DNA of 64,000 nt from Kitasatospora albolonga (GTDB taxonomy: Bacteria; Actinomycetota; Actinomycetes; Streptomycetales; Streptomycetaceae): NCBI GenBank assembly GCA_002082585.1, contig CP020563.1, positions 4,458,001-4,522,000 of the forward strand, in the 5' to 3' direction. The position numbers and the translations under genes are program-made. Of the stretch, positions 44,420-52,500 are shown piece by piece. The notes beneath the pieces are model-generated. The model did no database searches, was not told the origin of the DNA, and worked only from the letters and a program-made list of their open reading frames with translations. The stretch's first letter is position 1. Every line of letters starts with the position of its first letter.

Positions 44420-45301
44420 TCATCGGTATGTCCTTTCGGATCGAGGGATCAGCCCGGCCCGGACCGCGTTCATCCGTTCCCGTACGCCGGGCGGCTGCAC
44501 GGCCCCCGGCGGGCCGATCGGCGGCTCCGGGGACGGCCCCCGGCAGGGTCGGCACAGCCCGCCGAGGAGGGCCTCCGGCCTGCCCGGGGCTCCGCACTCG
44601 CCGCACTCCAGGGTGCGCAGGACGGTCCGGGGCCCCGGCAGGACCCGTTCCGGCGGCAGCTTGTCGAGCAGGCGCCGCTCGACGAGGCGGGCGGCGCAGT
44701 GGACGGGGGACGGCAGGCCGGTGGTGAGGGCGCTCAGCAGCTCCGCCTCGGTCGCACCCCGCGCGAACCATTCGCTGACCTGCGGTTCCAGGTGTACGCA
44801 GTCGGCGGCGGAGAGGGACAGCGCCGGGGCCGTACGCCCCAGGGCGGCCAGCAGGATGAACGCCCGGGACCGGGTGGGGCGTCGGGGCTCGTCCGGCGGG
44901 GCGTCGCCCCGGGTGTAGGCGTTCCACCAGGAGTCCTCGCGGGCGGTGCGCGAGAAGAACGTACGGGTCACCCAGAGCATCACGTCGTCGGCCACCACGC
45001 ACTCGCTGCCGCGCCGCAGATGCCCGGCGGCCTGGAGCCGGTTGAGGGTGGTGCTCAGCGCGCACTGGCCGTACGGGAGGTGCTTGGCCAGCGTCTTCAC
45101 GGAGATGTCCGAGCCGTCGGGCAGCCGGTCGATGTACGCGGCGACGGCGGCGTCACGGGGGAGGAGGTGAGCGAAGTCGCGCTCGGTGCGCGGTCGTTCG
45201 TTCGGTGCGGAGCGCTTGCCGTAGCCGGGTTTGGCCATGGGGTGCGCGGGCGGGGTCTCGTGCGAGGTGCTGTGGGCAGCACTAAGGTAGCTGTTAGCCA
45301 T
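44420..45301 (-). CDS. Helix-turn-helix protein with C-terminal zinc ribbon
   Basis: 293 residues. The N-terminal half has a winged helix (LPYGQCALSTTLNRLQAAGHLRRGSECV). The middle is helical, with RAFILLAALGRTAPALSLSAADCVHLEPQVSEWFARGATEAELLSALTTGLP. The C-terminus has a CxxC...CxxC ribbon (ECGECGAPGRPEALLGGLCRPCRG). This type is common in Streptomyces and presumably binds DNA; function unknown. Start ATG 45301 or ATG 45238; neither has a strong ribosome binding site. A long inverted repeat lies just upstream. Confidence 0.75.
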   Translation of the reverse strand: MANSYLSAAHSTSHETPPAHPMAKPGYGKRSAPNERPRTERDFAHLLPRDAAVAAYIDRLPDGSDISVKTLAKHLPYGQCALSTTLNRLQAAGHLRRGSECVVADDVMLWVTRTFFSRTAREDSWWNAYTRGDAPPDEPRRPTRSRAFILLAALGRTAPALSLSAADCVHLEPQVSEWFARGATEAELLSALTTGLPSPVHCAARLVERRLLDKLPPERVLPGPRTVLRTLECGECGAPGRPEALLGGLCRPCRGPSPEPPIGPPGAVQPPGVRERMNAVRAGLIPRSERTYR

Positions 45302-45614
45302 GGGGATCGTTCAGTCCGATCTTCGTTGGTCAGACCCCTGTTCGGTGTTCCATCACCGGCAGGGGTCGTCTTTGTTCTGCTCTCGTTCTCCGCACGCTAA
45401 AGCCATGCGACGGTGCGTCGCAAGTCGGTCACAAACGGTCAACTGCGGTCGCAGGGTGGGTGGGTGGGACAGCTGACCCATCCACCCCATCACTGTTAAG
45501 AGCGCTCGGATCTCGCCGCTTGAGCTCCGGGAGGAGCGAAGGACCGGCCGCAGGCGGAAGCAGCCCGCGCCGGATCGCTTGACCCAGAACGGGGGAGGGC
45601 CGTCCCCACACGCA
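45302..45614. promoter_or_regulatory. Intergenic region with a two-part inverted repeat
   Basis: About 310 bases without a gene. GACCCCTG (45333-45340) pairs with CAGGGGTC (45360-45367) and, inside it, CGGTG (45343-45347) pairs with CACCG (45354-45358). This extended hairpin lies 30 bases before the HTH/zinc-ribbon gene, in its leader or operator. Nothing else is recognised. Confidence 0.6.
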
Positions 45615-45653
45615 CGCAGGCCCCGGGAGCGAACGCGCTCCTCGGGGCCTGCG
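45615..45653 (-). terminator. Terminator downstream of the first DUF397 gene
   Basis: CGCAGGCCCCGGGAGCG (45615-45631) pairs with 45636-45653, with one bulged T and a 4-nt loop. It lies 15 bases beyond the minus-strand stop at 45669. Confidence 0.8.
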
Positions 45654-45668
45654 GGGTGGCGGCGGTGC

Positions 45669-45866
45669 TCAGCGGATGTCGTTGACGAACGCCGTCCAGG
45701 CGGAGGTGCCGAAGATGACGGGCGGTTCCTCTGGCTGCTTGGAGTCGCGCACGGGGACGAGGCCCGGGAAGTCGTCGGACACCTCGACGCAGTTACCGCC
45801 GTCGGAGTTGCTGTGCGAGGACGTGCGCCAGGTTGCGGAGGCCAGGTCGGCTCGGCGGGATTGCAT
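45669..45866 (-). CDS. DUF397 protein, copy 1
   Basis: 65 residues (MQSRRADLASATWRTSSHSNSDGGNCVEVSDDF...VPVRDSKQPEEPPVIFGTSAWTAFVNDIR), a complete DUF397 domain. Small DUF397 proteins are encoded beside XRE/DUF5753 regulators in Streptomyces, and the SCO4441/4442 (Scr1/Scr2) pair behaves as a toxin-antitoxin-like module. It is nearly identical to copy 2 and arose by tandem duplication. GGAGAT lies before ATG 45866. Confidence 0.88.
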   Translation of the reverse strand: MQSRRADLASATWRTSSHSNSDGGNCVEVSDDFPGLVPVRDSKQPEEPPVIFGTSAWTAFVNDIR

Positions 45867-45910
45867 GCTCGGATCTCCTTGATCAGCTGCGGGGCAGTGA
45901 CTGGATTCAG
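45867..45910 (-). pseudogene. Duplicated 3' end of the XRE regulator gene
   Basis: Read on the minus strand, this stretch encodes PQLIKEIRACNPAEP-like residues, matching the C-terminus QQLVKEIRSCLPAEPT of the XRE gene at 46165-47013. Only the tail is present. It marks the boundary of the segment duplicated together with the DUF397 gene. Confidence 0.7.
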
Positions 45911-45991
45911 GCGAACAGCGCGTGGACCCCGCCGGGGCGGGGCCCACTGGGACTCAGGCATGGCCGGGGAGCCGCAGGGCGCCGGAAGGGC

Positions 45992-46189
45992 TCAGTGCAT
46001 GTCGTTGACGAACGCCGACCAGGCGGAGGCGGCGAAGATGACGGCCGGTCCTTCCGGCCGCTTCGAGTCGCGGACCGGGACGACGCCCGGGAAGTCGTCG
46101 GACACCTCGACGCACTGACCGCCGTCGGAGTTGCTGTACGAGGACTTCCGCCAGGTCGCGGAAGTCAGGTCGGCTCGGCGGGAAGGCAT
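45992..46189 (-). CDS. DUF397 protein, copy 2
   Basis: 65 residues (MPSRRADLTSATWRKSSYSNSDGGQCVEVSDDF...VPVRDSKRPEGPAVIFAASAWSAFVNDMH). The start ATG 46189 lies inside the tail of the XRE gene (25-base overlap), so translation is coupled and this is the original partner. Most differences from copy 1 fall in the C-terminal third, so copy 1 may have diverged in specificity. Confidence 0.9.
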   Translation of the reverse strand: MPSRRADLTSATWRKSSYSNSDGGQCVEVSDDFPGVVPVRDSKRPEGPAVIFAASAWSAFVNDMH

Positions 46190-47013
46190 GATCGGATCTC
46201 CTTGACCAACTGCTGGATGAACTCGGTTGTCTGCTCCGGAGAGAGCGCCTTGTCTCGCTCCAGATCGTAGGACAACCGCAGCTCCTCGACGCGTCCTGAG
46301 TCCTCAACCAGTTCACCGGACTTGCTGCCCTCCAGATAGGCCACGGCCTTGCCGTTGGCCAGCCACAGGACCGTCAGTGAACCACCCATCAGATCATGCA
46401 GACCTGCGGAGAAGGGCAGTAACTGAAGCGTCACGTTCGGCCGCTTCTGCCACTCCAGCAGGGCTTCCAATTGTTCCAGCCAGACGGCGGGCTGCGAGGC
46501 CGCTCGGTGGAACACCGCTTCGTCGAGCATCGCCCGGAAGTACGGGGCATCCTCGCTCTCCAGGATGGACTGACGGCTCATACGGGCGTCGACATCCTCC
46601 TGCAGCGCCGCCGCGTCCCGGGGGCGCGCCTGCTCCAGCACCTCCGTCGCGTACGCCCTCGTCTGGAGCAGTCCCGGAATGGTGCTGCTCGCGTACTGAT
46701 ACTGGACCGTCGCCTCCCGCTCCAGCCTCATGAACCGCTGGTACCGGCTGCCGAAGGCGTCGTCCCGGGCCAGCTCCCAGAGCTGTTGCAGCTGATCACC
46801 CGTGCCGTAGACCTTGTCGAGCGCCGCCATGACCTCCAGCGAGCCCAGGCGGGCCCCCGTCTCCAGCTTGTGCAGGTACGACCGGTCGTACGTCGTCTCG
46901 TCGTGCAGCTCCTCCAGGCTCAGCCCGGACCGGTCCCGCAGCCGCTTCAGCGTCTCGTGCAGCATCTTGCGGGCGGACGCCTCCCCGCTTGAATCGGACG
47001 CGCGTTTGGGCAT
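46165..47013 (-). CDS. XRE-family regulator with DUF5753 domain
   Basis: 282 residues. N-terminal HTH (LKRLRDRSGLSLEELHDETTYDRSYLHKLETGARLGSLEVMAAL), then a DUF5753 domain with YQYASSTIPGLLQTRAYATEVL, RQSILESEDAPYFRAMLDEAVFHR and LPFSAGLHDLMGGSLTVL. These WhiJ-like regulators control development and antibiotic genes with a DUF397 partner and often an RsbW-like ATPase, all of which are present here. GGGGAG lies before ATG 47013. Confidence 0.9.
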   Translation of the reverse strand: MPKRASDSSGEASARKMLHETLKRLRDRSGLSLEELHDETTYDRSYLHKLETGARLGSLEVMAALDKVYGTGDQLQQLWELARDDAFGSRYQRFMRLEREATVQYQYASSTIPGLLQTRAYATEVLEQARPRDAAALQEDVDARMSRQSILESEDAPYFRAMLDEAVFHRAASQPAVWLEQLEALLEWQKRPNVTLQLLPFSAGLHDLMGGSLTVLWLANGKAVAYLEGSKSGELVEDSGRVEELRLSYDLERDKALSPEQTTEFIQQLVKEIRSCLPAEPT

Positions 47014-47128
47014 TCCAACTCCCCTGTGTCCTGGGGGGATAGGGCTACAGAAACCCCCTTCCGAGCGTAGCCAGCAACGCCGATGCTCGTGACAGAAAGA
47101 TCCGAAGTTCGCACGGAAGGTGAGAGCC

Positions 47129-47398
47129 ATGAGCGCACTGCCGAAGTACGACCCCGACTGCCCCCGGAGGGCCGAGCGCATCCCTGATCGACCCGTCATG
47201 CGCGTCATCGACGTACAGAGGCAGGACACGTACTTCGACCTGCCGCTGGTGATCACCTTCGACGGAAGCGTGCAGGGTCCGGCGTACCTCCGCATGGAAG
47301 TGGACGAGGTGATCGACCTCGTGGACGAGCTGAACCTCGCGCTGGACGTACGGGTGAGGGAACCCGTGGCGCAGCCGTGCACGCCGTCCGGCTCCTGA
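47129..47398 (+). CDS. Small conserved hypothetical protein (89 aa)
   Basis: 89 residues (MSALPKYDPDCPRRAERIPDRPVMRVIDVQ...YFDLPLVITFDGSVQGPAYLRMEVDEVIDLVDELNLALDVRV). No family I can name. The single alpha/beta domain and its place divergent from an XRE regulator suggest a partner of that regulatory group. GGAAGG before ATG 47129 supports the start. Confidence 0.7.
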   Translation: MSALPKYDPDCPRRAERIPDRPVMRVIDVQRQDTYFDLPLVITFDGSVQGPAYLRMEVDEVIDLVDELNLALDVRVREPVAQPCTPSGS

Positions 47399-47469
47399 CA
47401 CGAGTCATCCGGGGCCTGCGCGGCGTCGCCGCGCAGGCCCCGGACATCCACCTCGGAGAAAGTGACCTC

Positions 47470-47952
47470 ATGACCACCACCGTGTCTGCTCGTCAAGAGC
47501 AGCAGGTTCACGACGACGCCGGGAGAAGTGCGCCCATGATTCGGCGATGCCAGGTCAGCATCGTGCGGTCGACCCCCGCCGGACAGCCGATGGCGTCGGA
47601 AGACCGGCGCCGCCCCGGACAACTGCGGCGCATGAACGGTGCGCTGCTCACGCTGTGGGACCTGGGGCCCTGCATCGACGTGGCCGCGCTCGTCCTCACA
47701 GAGCTGGTGACGAACGCCTTCCAGCACGGAGGCGGAGAGGACATCACTGTCACCTGGTGCGCCGACGTCACGCATCTGACGATGCGGGTGGAGGACGGCT
47801 CTCCCGTGCGTCCTGTGCTCCGGGCTGTGGACGAGACCTCGGAGGGCGGTCGCGGACTGGGCATCGTGGAGGCGCTGGCCGACGCGTGGGGAGTCAGCGA
47901 GGACGGCCGTACCGTTCACTGCGCGCTCGCCTTTGCGGACCATACGGCTTGA
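47470..47952 (+). CDS. RsbW/SpoIIAB-like ATP-binding regulatory protein
   Basis: 160 residues with a GHKL ATPase fold: N-box LVLTELVTNAFQHGG, G1 box VEDGSPV and G2 box GRGLGIVEALADAWG. Such proteins act as anti-sigma or signalling kinases and accompany XRE/DUF397 pairs in Streptomyces. GGAGAAAG lies before ATG 47470. It follows the 89-residue gene by 71 bases. Confidence 0.85.
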   Translation: MTTTVSARQEQQVHDDAGRSAPMIRRCQVSIVRSTPAGQPMASEDRRRPGQLRRMNGALLTLWDLGPCIDVAALVLTELVTNAFQHGGGEDITVTWCADVTHLTMRVEDGSPVRPVLRAVDETSEGGRGLGIVEALADAWGVSEDGRTVHCALAFADHTA

Positions 47953-48000
47953 GCGTGAGCTCCGTAGCAACCTGATGCTCTGCGCGCTGGTTTCGGGAGG

Positions 48001-49515
48001 TCAGCAGTATCCGGGGCGGGCGTACACCGTGATCTGTGCGCGGGTGACCCTCCGGGTGTCGCACACCTCGAAGTGTGCGCGCAGAACGGCCGACTTGGTG
48101 GCCGCGCGGCCGGTGGAGTCGCCCGGTTCCCCGTACGCGTCCGCCACGGCGACGATGCGCGGGGCGGCCAGCATCCGGGCCCGGATCTCGGCCGGTGCGA
48201 CCTCGGTGCCGAAGAGCGTTCCGGAGGCGGCGGGGGAGGAGGCCAGCGCGAGATCGTCGAGGTGCGCGTACGCGCCGGGGTTCGCGAGGACCCAGGCGCG
48301 GCGGGCGGGTGTGAAGACCAGCCCGTCGCCGGGTGCGCTCATCTCCCGTACGGCTTCGGCCACGGCGTTCACGTTGTCCGACCGGCCCTCGGGGGTGCGG
48401 AGTTGGAGGCCGAACGGGAGCAGGGCCACCGTGGCGGCCACGAGTGACACGGTGGCGACCGTCGCGCGCGAGGGAAGCCGGTCCAGGGCCGCCCCGATGA
48501 GGAGGGCGAGGCCGATGGACCCGTAGAGGACGTACCGGTCGACGTACAGGGGGCGCAGGAGTGAGAGGGCCAGCAGGAGTCCGGCCGGGAGGATGAGGAG
48601 GGGGAGTGCGAGGGTGGGGAGGCTGACGGGTCGGCGGATGGTGGCGCGGCCGAGGCGGGCGCAGGCGGTGCCCAGTAGTGCGGTGGCGGCGAAGACGCCG
48701 AGGTCGGACGCGTCGGGGGCGCCGATCCAGGCGACCTGCCCGGACTGGGTGGCGCTGAAGAGCGCGAGCGGGGACAGCCCGGCGACCACGGCGGCGGCTG
48801 TCACGGCCCAGGGGCGGAGCGCCTTTCGCGAGAGGGCCACGGTGGTGCCGTGGGCGATCAGGCCCAGGACCGCGAACTCGTGGAGCAGGCAGGCGGCCAG
48901 CATCACCGCCCCGTACCCCGCCCACCGCTTCCGGCCGCCGCCGTCGAGCGCCTCCAGCAGCAGCCAGGTGCCCCAGGTGACCAGAGCGCAGACCAGGGCG
49001 TACGAGCGGCCCTCCTGGGCGTACCGCTGCATCGCGGGCAGGAGGGGCAGGGCGAGCCCGGCGAGGAGCCCGGCGCGCGGGCCCGCCAGCCGGTGGCCGA
49101 GCAGTCCGACCCCGGCGGCCGTCACGGCGACGGCGAGGACCGAGGGGAGACGGAGGGCGACCGGGCCGCCGTCCCAGAGGGCGAAGACCGCGTGCATGAG
49201 GAAGTAGTGGAGACCGTGCACGACATCGGCCTCCGCCAGCAGCCGCCAGATGTCCGACGTGCTCCGGTGGGCCACTTCGTAGGTGACGGCCTCGTCGCTC
49301 CAGAGGGAGTTCCGGCGCCGGATGCCCCAGAGGCCGACGACGAGTGCGGTGGCAGCGGGGGCGAGGGCGATCAGGGGCGCGCGGTGTGGGGGGCGGGTCG
49401 CTGCGGGAGGTTTTCTCCGCGTGACGGGTGCGGTGGTGATGGCCGGCTCCGGTGGTAGGTCGGGGGTTGTTCTCCGTACGCACCCGAGTCCAGCCGTCGG
49501 CGGATTGATGGTCAG
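48001..49515 (-). CDS. GT-C membrane glycosyltransferase (GT39/ArnT-like)
   Basis: About 504 residues with 9-11 membrane helices. After the first helix the conserved acidic loop RRNSLWSDEAVTYEVAHRSTSDIWRLL (Asp-Glu, catalytic/metal) and VHGLHYFLMHAVFALW mark polyprenyl-phosphate-dependent GT-C enzymes. The C-terminal domain (APGDGLVFTPARRAWVLANPGAY...FEVCDTRRVTRAQITVYAR) is soluble and extracytoplasmic. No ATG, GTG or TTG exists between the upstream coding-unlikely region and the second helix. CTG 49515 behind GGGAG is the best start I can offer. Confidence 0.7.
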   Translation of the reverse strand: MTINPPTAGLGCVRRTTPDLPPEPAITTAPVTRRKPPAATRPPHRAPLIALAPAATALVVGLWGIRRRNSLWSDEAVTYEVAHRSTSDIWRLLAEADVVHGLHYFLMHAVFALWDGGPVALRLPSVLAVAVTAAGVGLLGHRLAGPRAGLLAGLALPLLPAMQRYAQEGRSYALVCALVTWGTWLLLEALDGGGRKRWAGYGAVMLAACLLHEFAVLGLIAHGTTVALSRKALRPWAVTAAAVVAGLSPLALFSATQSGQVAWIGAPDASDLGVFAATALLGTACARLGRATIRRPVSLPTLALPLLILPAGLLLALSLLRPLYVDRYVLYGSIGLALLIGAALDRLPSRATVATVSLVAATVALLPFGLQLRTPEGRSDNVNAVAEAVREMSAPGDGLVFTPARRAWVLANPGAYAHLDDLALASSPAASGTLFGTEVAPAEIRARMLAAPRIVAVADAYGEPGDSTGRAATKSAVLRAHFEVCDTRRVTRAQITVYARPGYC

Positions 49516-49587
49516 CCCGCTCCCGCCGGACCAATCAATTACGCTCGCGGGTGCGTGGGGGCTGATGGGGGAAGCGGGGTGGGTTCG

Positions 49588-52500
49588 GTGGGGCGTTCGG
49601 AGAAGCCGGTGGACCCCGCAGCCGGTCCCGTGCAGCGATTCGCTTACGCGCTCCGGCTGTTGCGGCAGGAGGCGGGCAGTCCCACGTACCGGACGATGGC
49701 GCGGCAGGTGCCGTACGCGGCTCCGACGCTGTCGGCCGCCGCCTCGGGCGACCGGCTGCCCTCTCCGGCGGTCACCCGCGCCTACGTTCTGGCGTGCGGC
49801 GGGGACCCGGATGAGTGGGAGCGGCGGCGGGCGGAGGCGGCGGAGGAAGAGTTCCGGGGCCGGTCCGGGGAGGGCGACGGGGCCTCGGCTCCGTACCCGG
49901 GTCTCGGGCGTTTCGGACCCGAGGACCGGGAGAGGTTCTTCGGCCGGGACGCGGTGGTGCACGACTTGGTGGAGCTCGTGGGGCGGCACGGGTTCGTCGC
50001 GGTGGTGGGGGCTTCGGGGAGCGGCAAGTCGTCGTTGCTGCGAGCGGGGCTGGTACCGGCGCTGAGGGAGGGCCCCACTACGGGGAGCGCACCCTCGGCG
50101 ATCAGGGTTCTGACGCCGGGCGAGCATCCGGCGCGCATCGACCGGTCCCTGTTCGCGGACGACGCGGTCGTCCTGGTGGACCAGTTCGAGGAGGTCTTCA
50201 CACTCTGCCGGGACAGAAGGGAGCGCGCGGAGTTCATCGAGCTGCTGACCGGCGCGCGGGCACGCGTGGTGATCGCCGTACGGTCGGACTTCTACGGCCG
50301 GTGCGCCGAGCACGAGGCCCTCGCCGCCGCCCTGCGCCCGGCCACCACGCTTCTCCTCGGTCCGATGACACCCGAGCAGCTACGGCAGGCGATCGTCGGT
50401 CCTGCGGTCGCGGAACGCCTGATCGTGGAGCGGGAGTTGACCGCCCGTATCGTCGCGGATGTCGCGGACGAGCCGGGCGGCCTCCCGCTGATGTCCCACG
50501 CCCTGCTCGAAATCTGGCGGAGGCGGCGGGGCCGGACGATGACGGTGGCGGCGTACGAGGCGATCGGGGGCGTACGGGGAGCCATCGCCCACACGGCCGA
50601 GGAGCTGTTCACCGGATTCGACGACGTACGGGCGCGGACCGCGAGGGCCCTGCTGCTGCGGCTGGTCACACCGGGCGGCGGAACCGAGGACACGGGCCGC
50701 CCGGTCGCCAGGAGCGAGCTGGCGGACCTGGACGGGCTCGGCCACGCCGAGGACGTACTCGAACAGCTGGTACGGGCACGGCTGTTGACGGCCGACGACG
50801 GGACGGTGACCCTCGCCCACGAGGCGCTCATCGGGGCATGGCCGAGGCTGCGGTCCTGGATCGAGACCGACCGTGAACTCCTCCGGGTCCACCGGCGGCT
50901 GACCGAGGCGGCGGGGGTGTGGGCCGATCTGGGGCGGGACGCGGGGGCGCTGTACCGGGGGAGCCAACTGGAGGCGGCGAGGCAGGCGTTCGGTTCCGGG
51001 GCGGCGGTACAGGAGCTCACCCCCGCTGCCGCTGCCGCTGCCGCCGAGTCCGGATGTGCGCTCACCTCCACCGAGCGGGCGTTCCTGGAGGCGGGCATCG
51101 CCGCGTACGAGCGTGAGCGGCGTACGGCGGTACGCACGGCACGCACCCTGCGCGGGCTCGTCGCCGCCCTCTCCGTACTGCTCTGCCTGGCCGTCGTCGC
51201 CGGGCTGACCGCCTGGCAGCAGAGCCGTACCGCCGAGCGCCGGGCGACCGAGGCGGAGGCGCGCGGGATCGCGGCCGTCGCGGGCACCCTGCGCAGCTCG
51301 GACCCCCGGACGGCGTTGCGGCTGAGCGTGGCGGCCTGGCGGATCGCCGACGTTCCGGAGACCCGGGAAGCGTTGTACGGGGCTGCCGCCCAGCGCGATC
51401 AGGACCTTCTCGACATCGATACGGACGAGCCGTTCCGGGCCGAAGCCGAAGCCGACGCCGAAGCTGAAGCCGACGCCGACGCTGAGGTCGACGCCGGAGC
51501 CGAGGTCGACGCCGAGTCCGCTGGTTCCGGTGGGCCCTTCCCGGCCGATCCCGATCCCGATGATCCCGGTGGGGCATCCCCGGCCGGTGGCGACTCCGCC
51601 GAGCCCACCTCGGCCGACGACAACGGCACCTGGCGGCGCCTCAGCCGGGACGGCCGCACGCTCACCGTGGTGGGGCCGGAGGCGGTGCGCCGCTGGGACG
51701 TCGTGACAGGGAGGCAGCTGCCCGACCTGTTCGGCCTGGGTCGGTGGGCGGAGGGCATCGCGGCGGTCAACCCCGACACCGGGACGGTCGCCTTCCGGAC
51801 GCCGAAGGGGGTGCGGCTGTGGGACGTCGCCACCGAAAGGCCCACCGGTGCCCCGTTCGGGCCGCCGGGCGACGACGTCGACGTCTGGTTCGGCGGGGAC
51901 GAACGCACGGTCGCCGTACAAGGGCGTGGGGGACCGGTCGAGGTGTGGGACGTGCGCGCGGGGCGTTTCCTGTTCGACACGGGCCGGGGCCCCCGGGTGG
52001 GCGGCGCACCGGGCGGTACGGGCCGCGCCCCGGACCGTACCGCCCTGGGTACGGCGGCGGAGGAGGTCCGCACCCTGGAGATCGCGCCGGACGGACGCCT
52101 GGTCGCCTTCTGCCCGGACGGCGGCGCGCTCCAGGTGTGGGACGTACGCGAGGGGCGTCGGCTGCCGACGCCCTGGGCCGCGAAAGCGGATGTCTGCGGC
52201 CGGGAGCGGTTCCGGTTCACACCGGACGGGCGGGCGCTGGCGGTCGGTGTTCCGTCCGCGCTGCGGAGCTGGGAGGTGCGGTCGGGGCGGGAGCGCCCGC
52301 GGATCGACACGGGGGCTGCGGGGCCGACACCGTCACAGGCCGTTCCCGACGCGGCGTTCAGCGAGGACGGCTCGCACGTGGTGACGCTGTCCGCCGGCTC
52401 CTTGCTGCTCTGGCGCACCGCCGACCCGTCCGCCCCGCTGTTCCGGCACCGGGTCTCCGCATCGAGCACGAGTGAGCTGACCCTCGACCTGGAAGGCGGG

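Noticed and set aside
45333..45367. Inverted repeat as terminator of the upstream DUF397 gene
   Set aside because: A better hairpin lies immediately after that gene at 45615-45653; this one is about 300 bases further and next to another gene's start.
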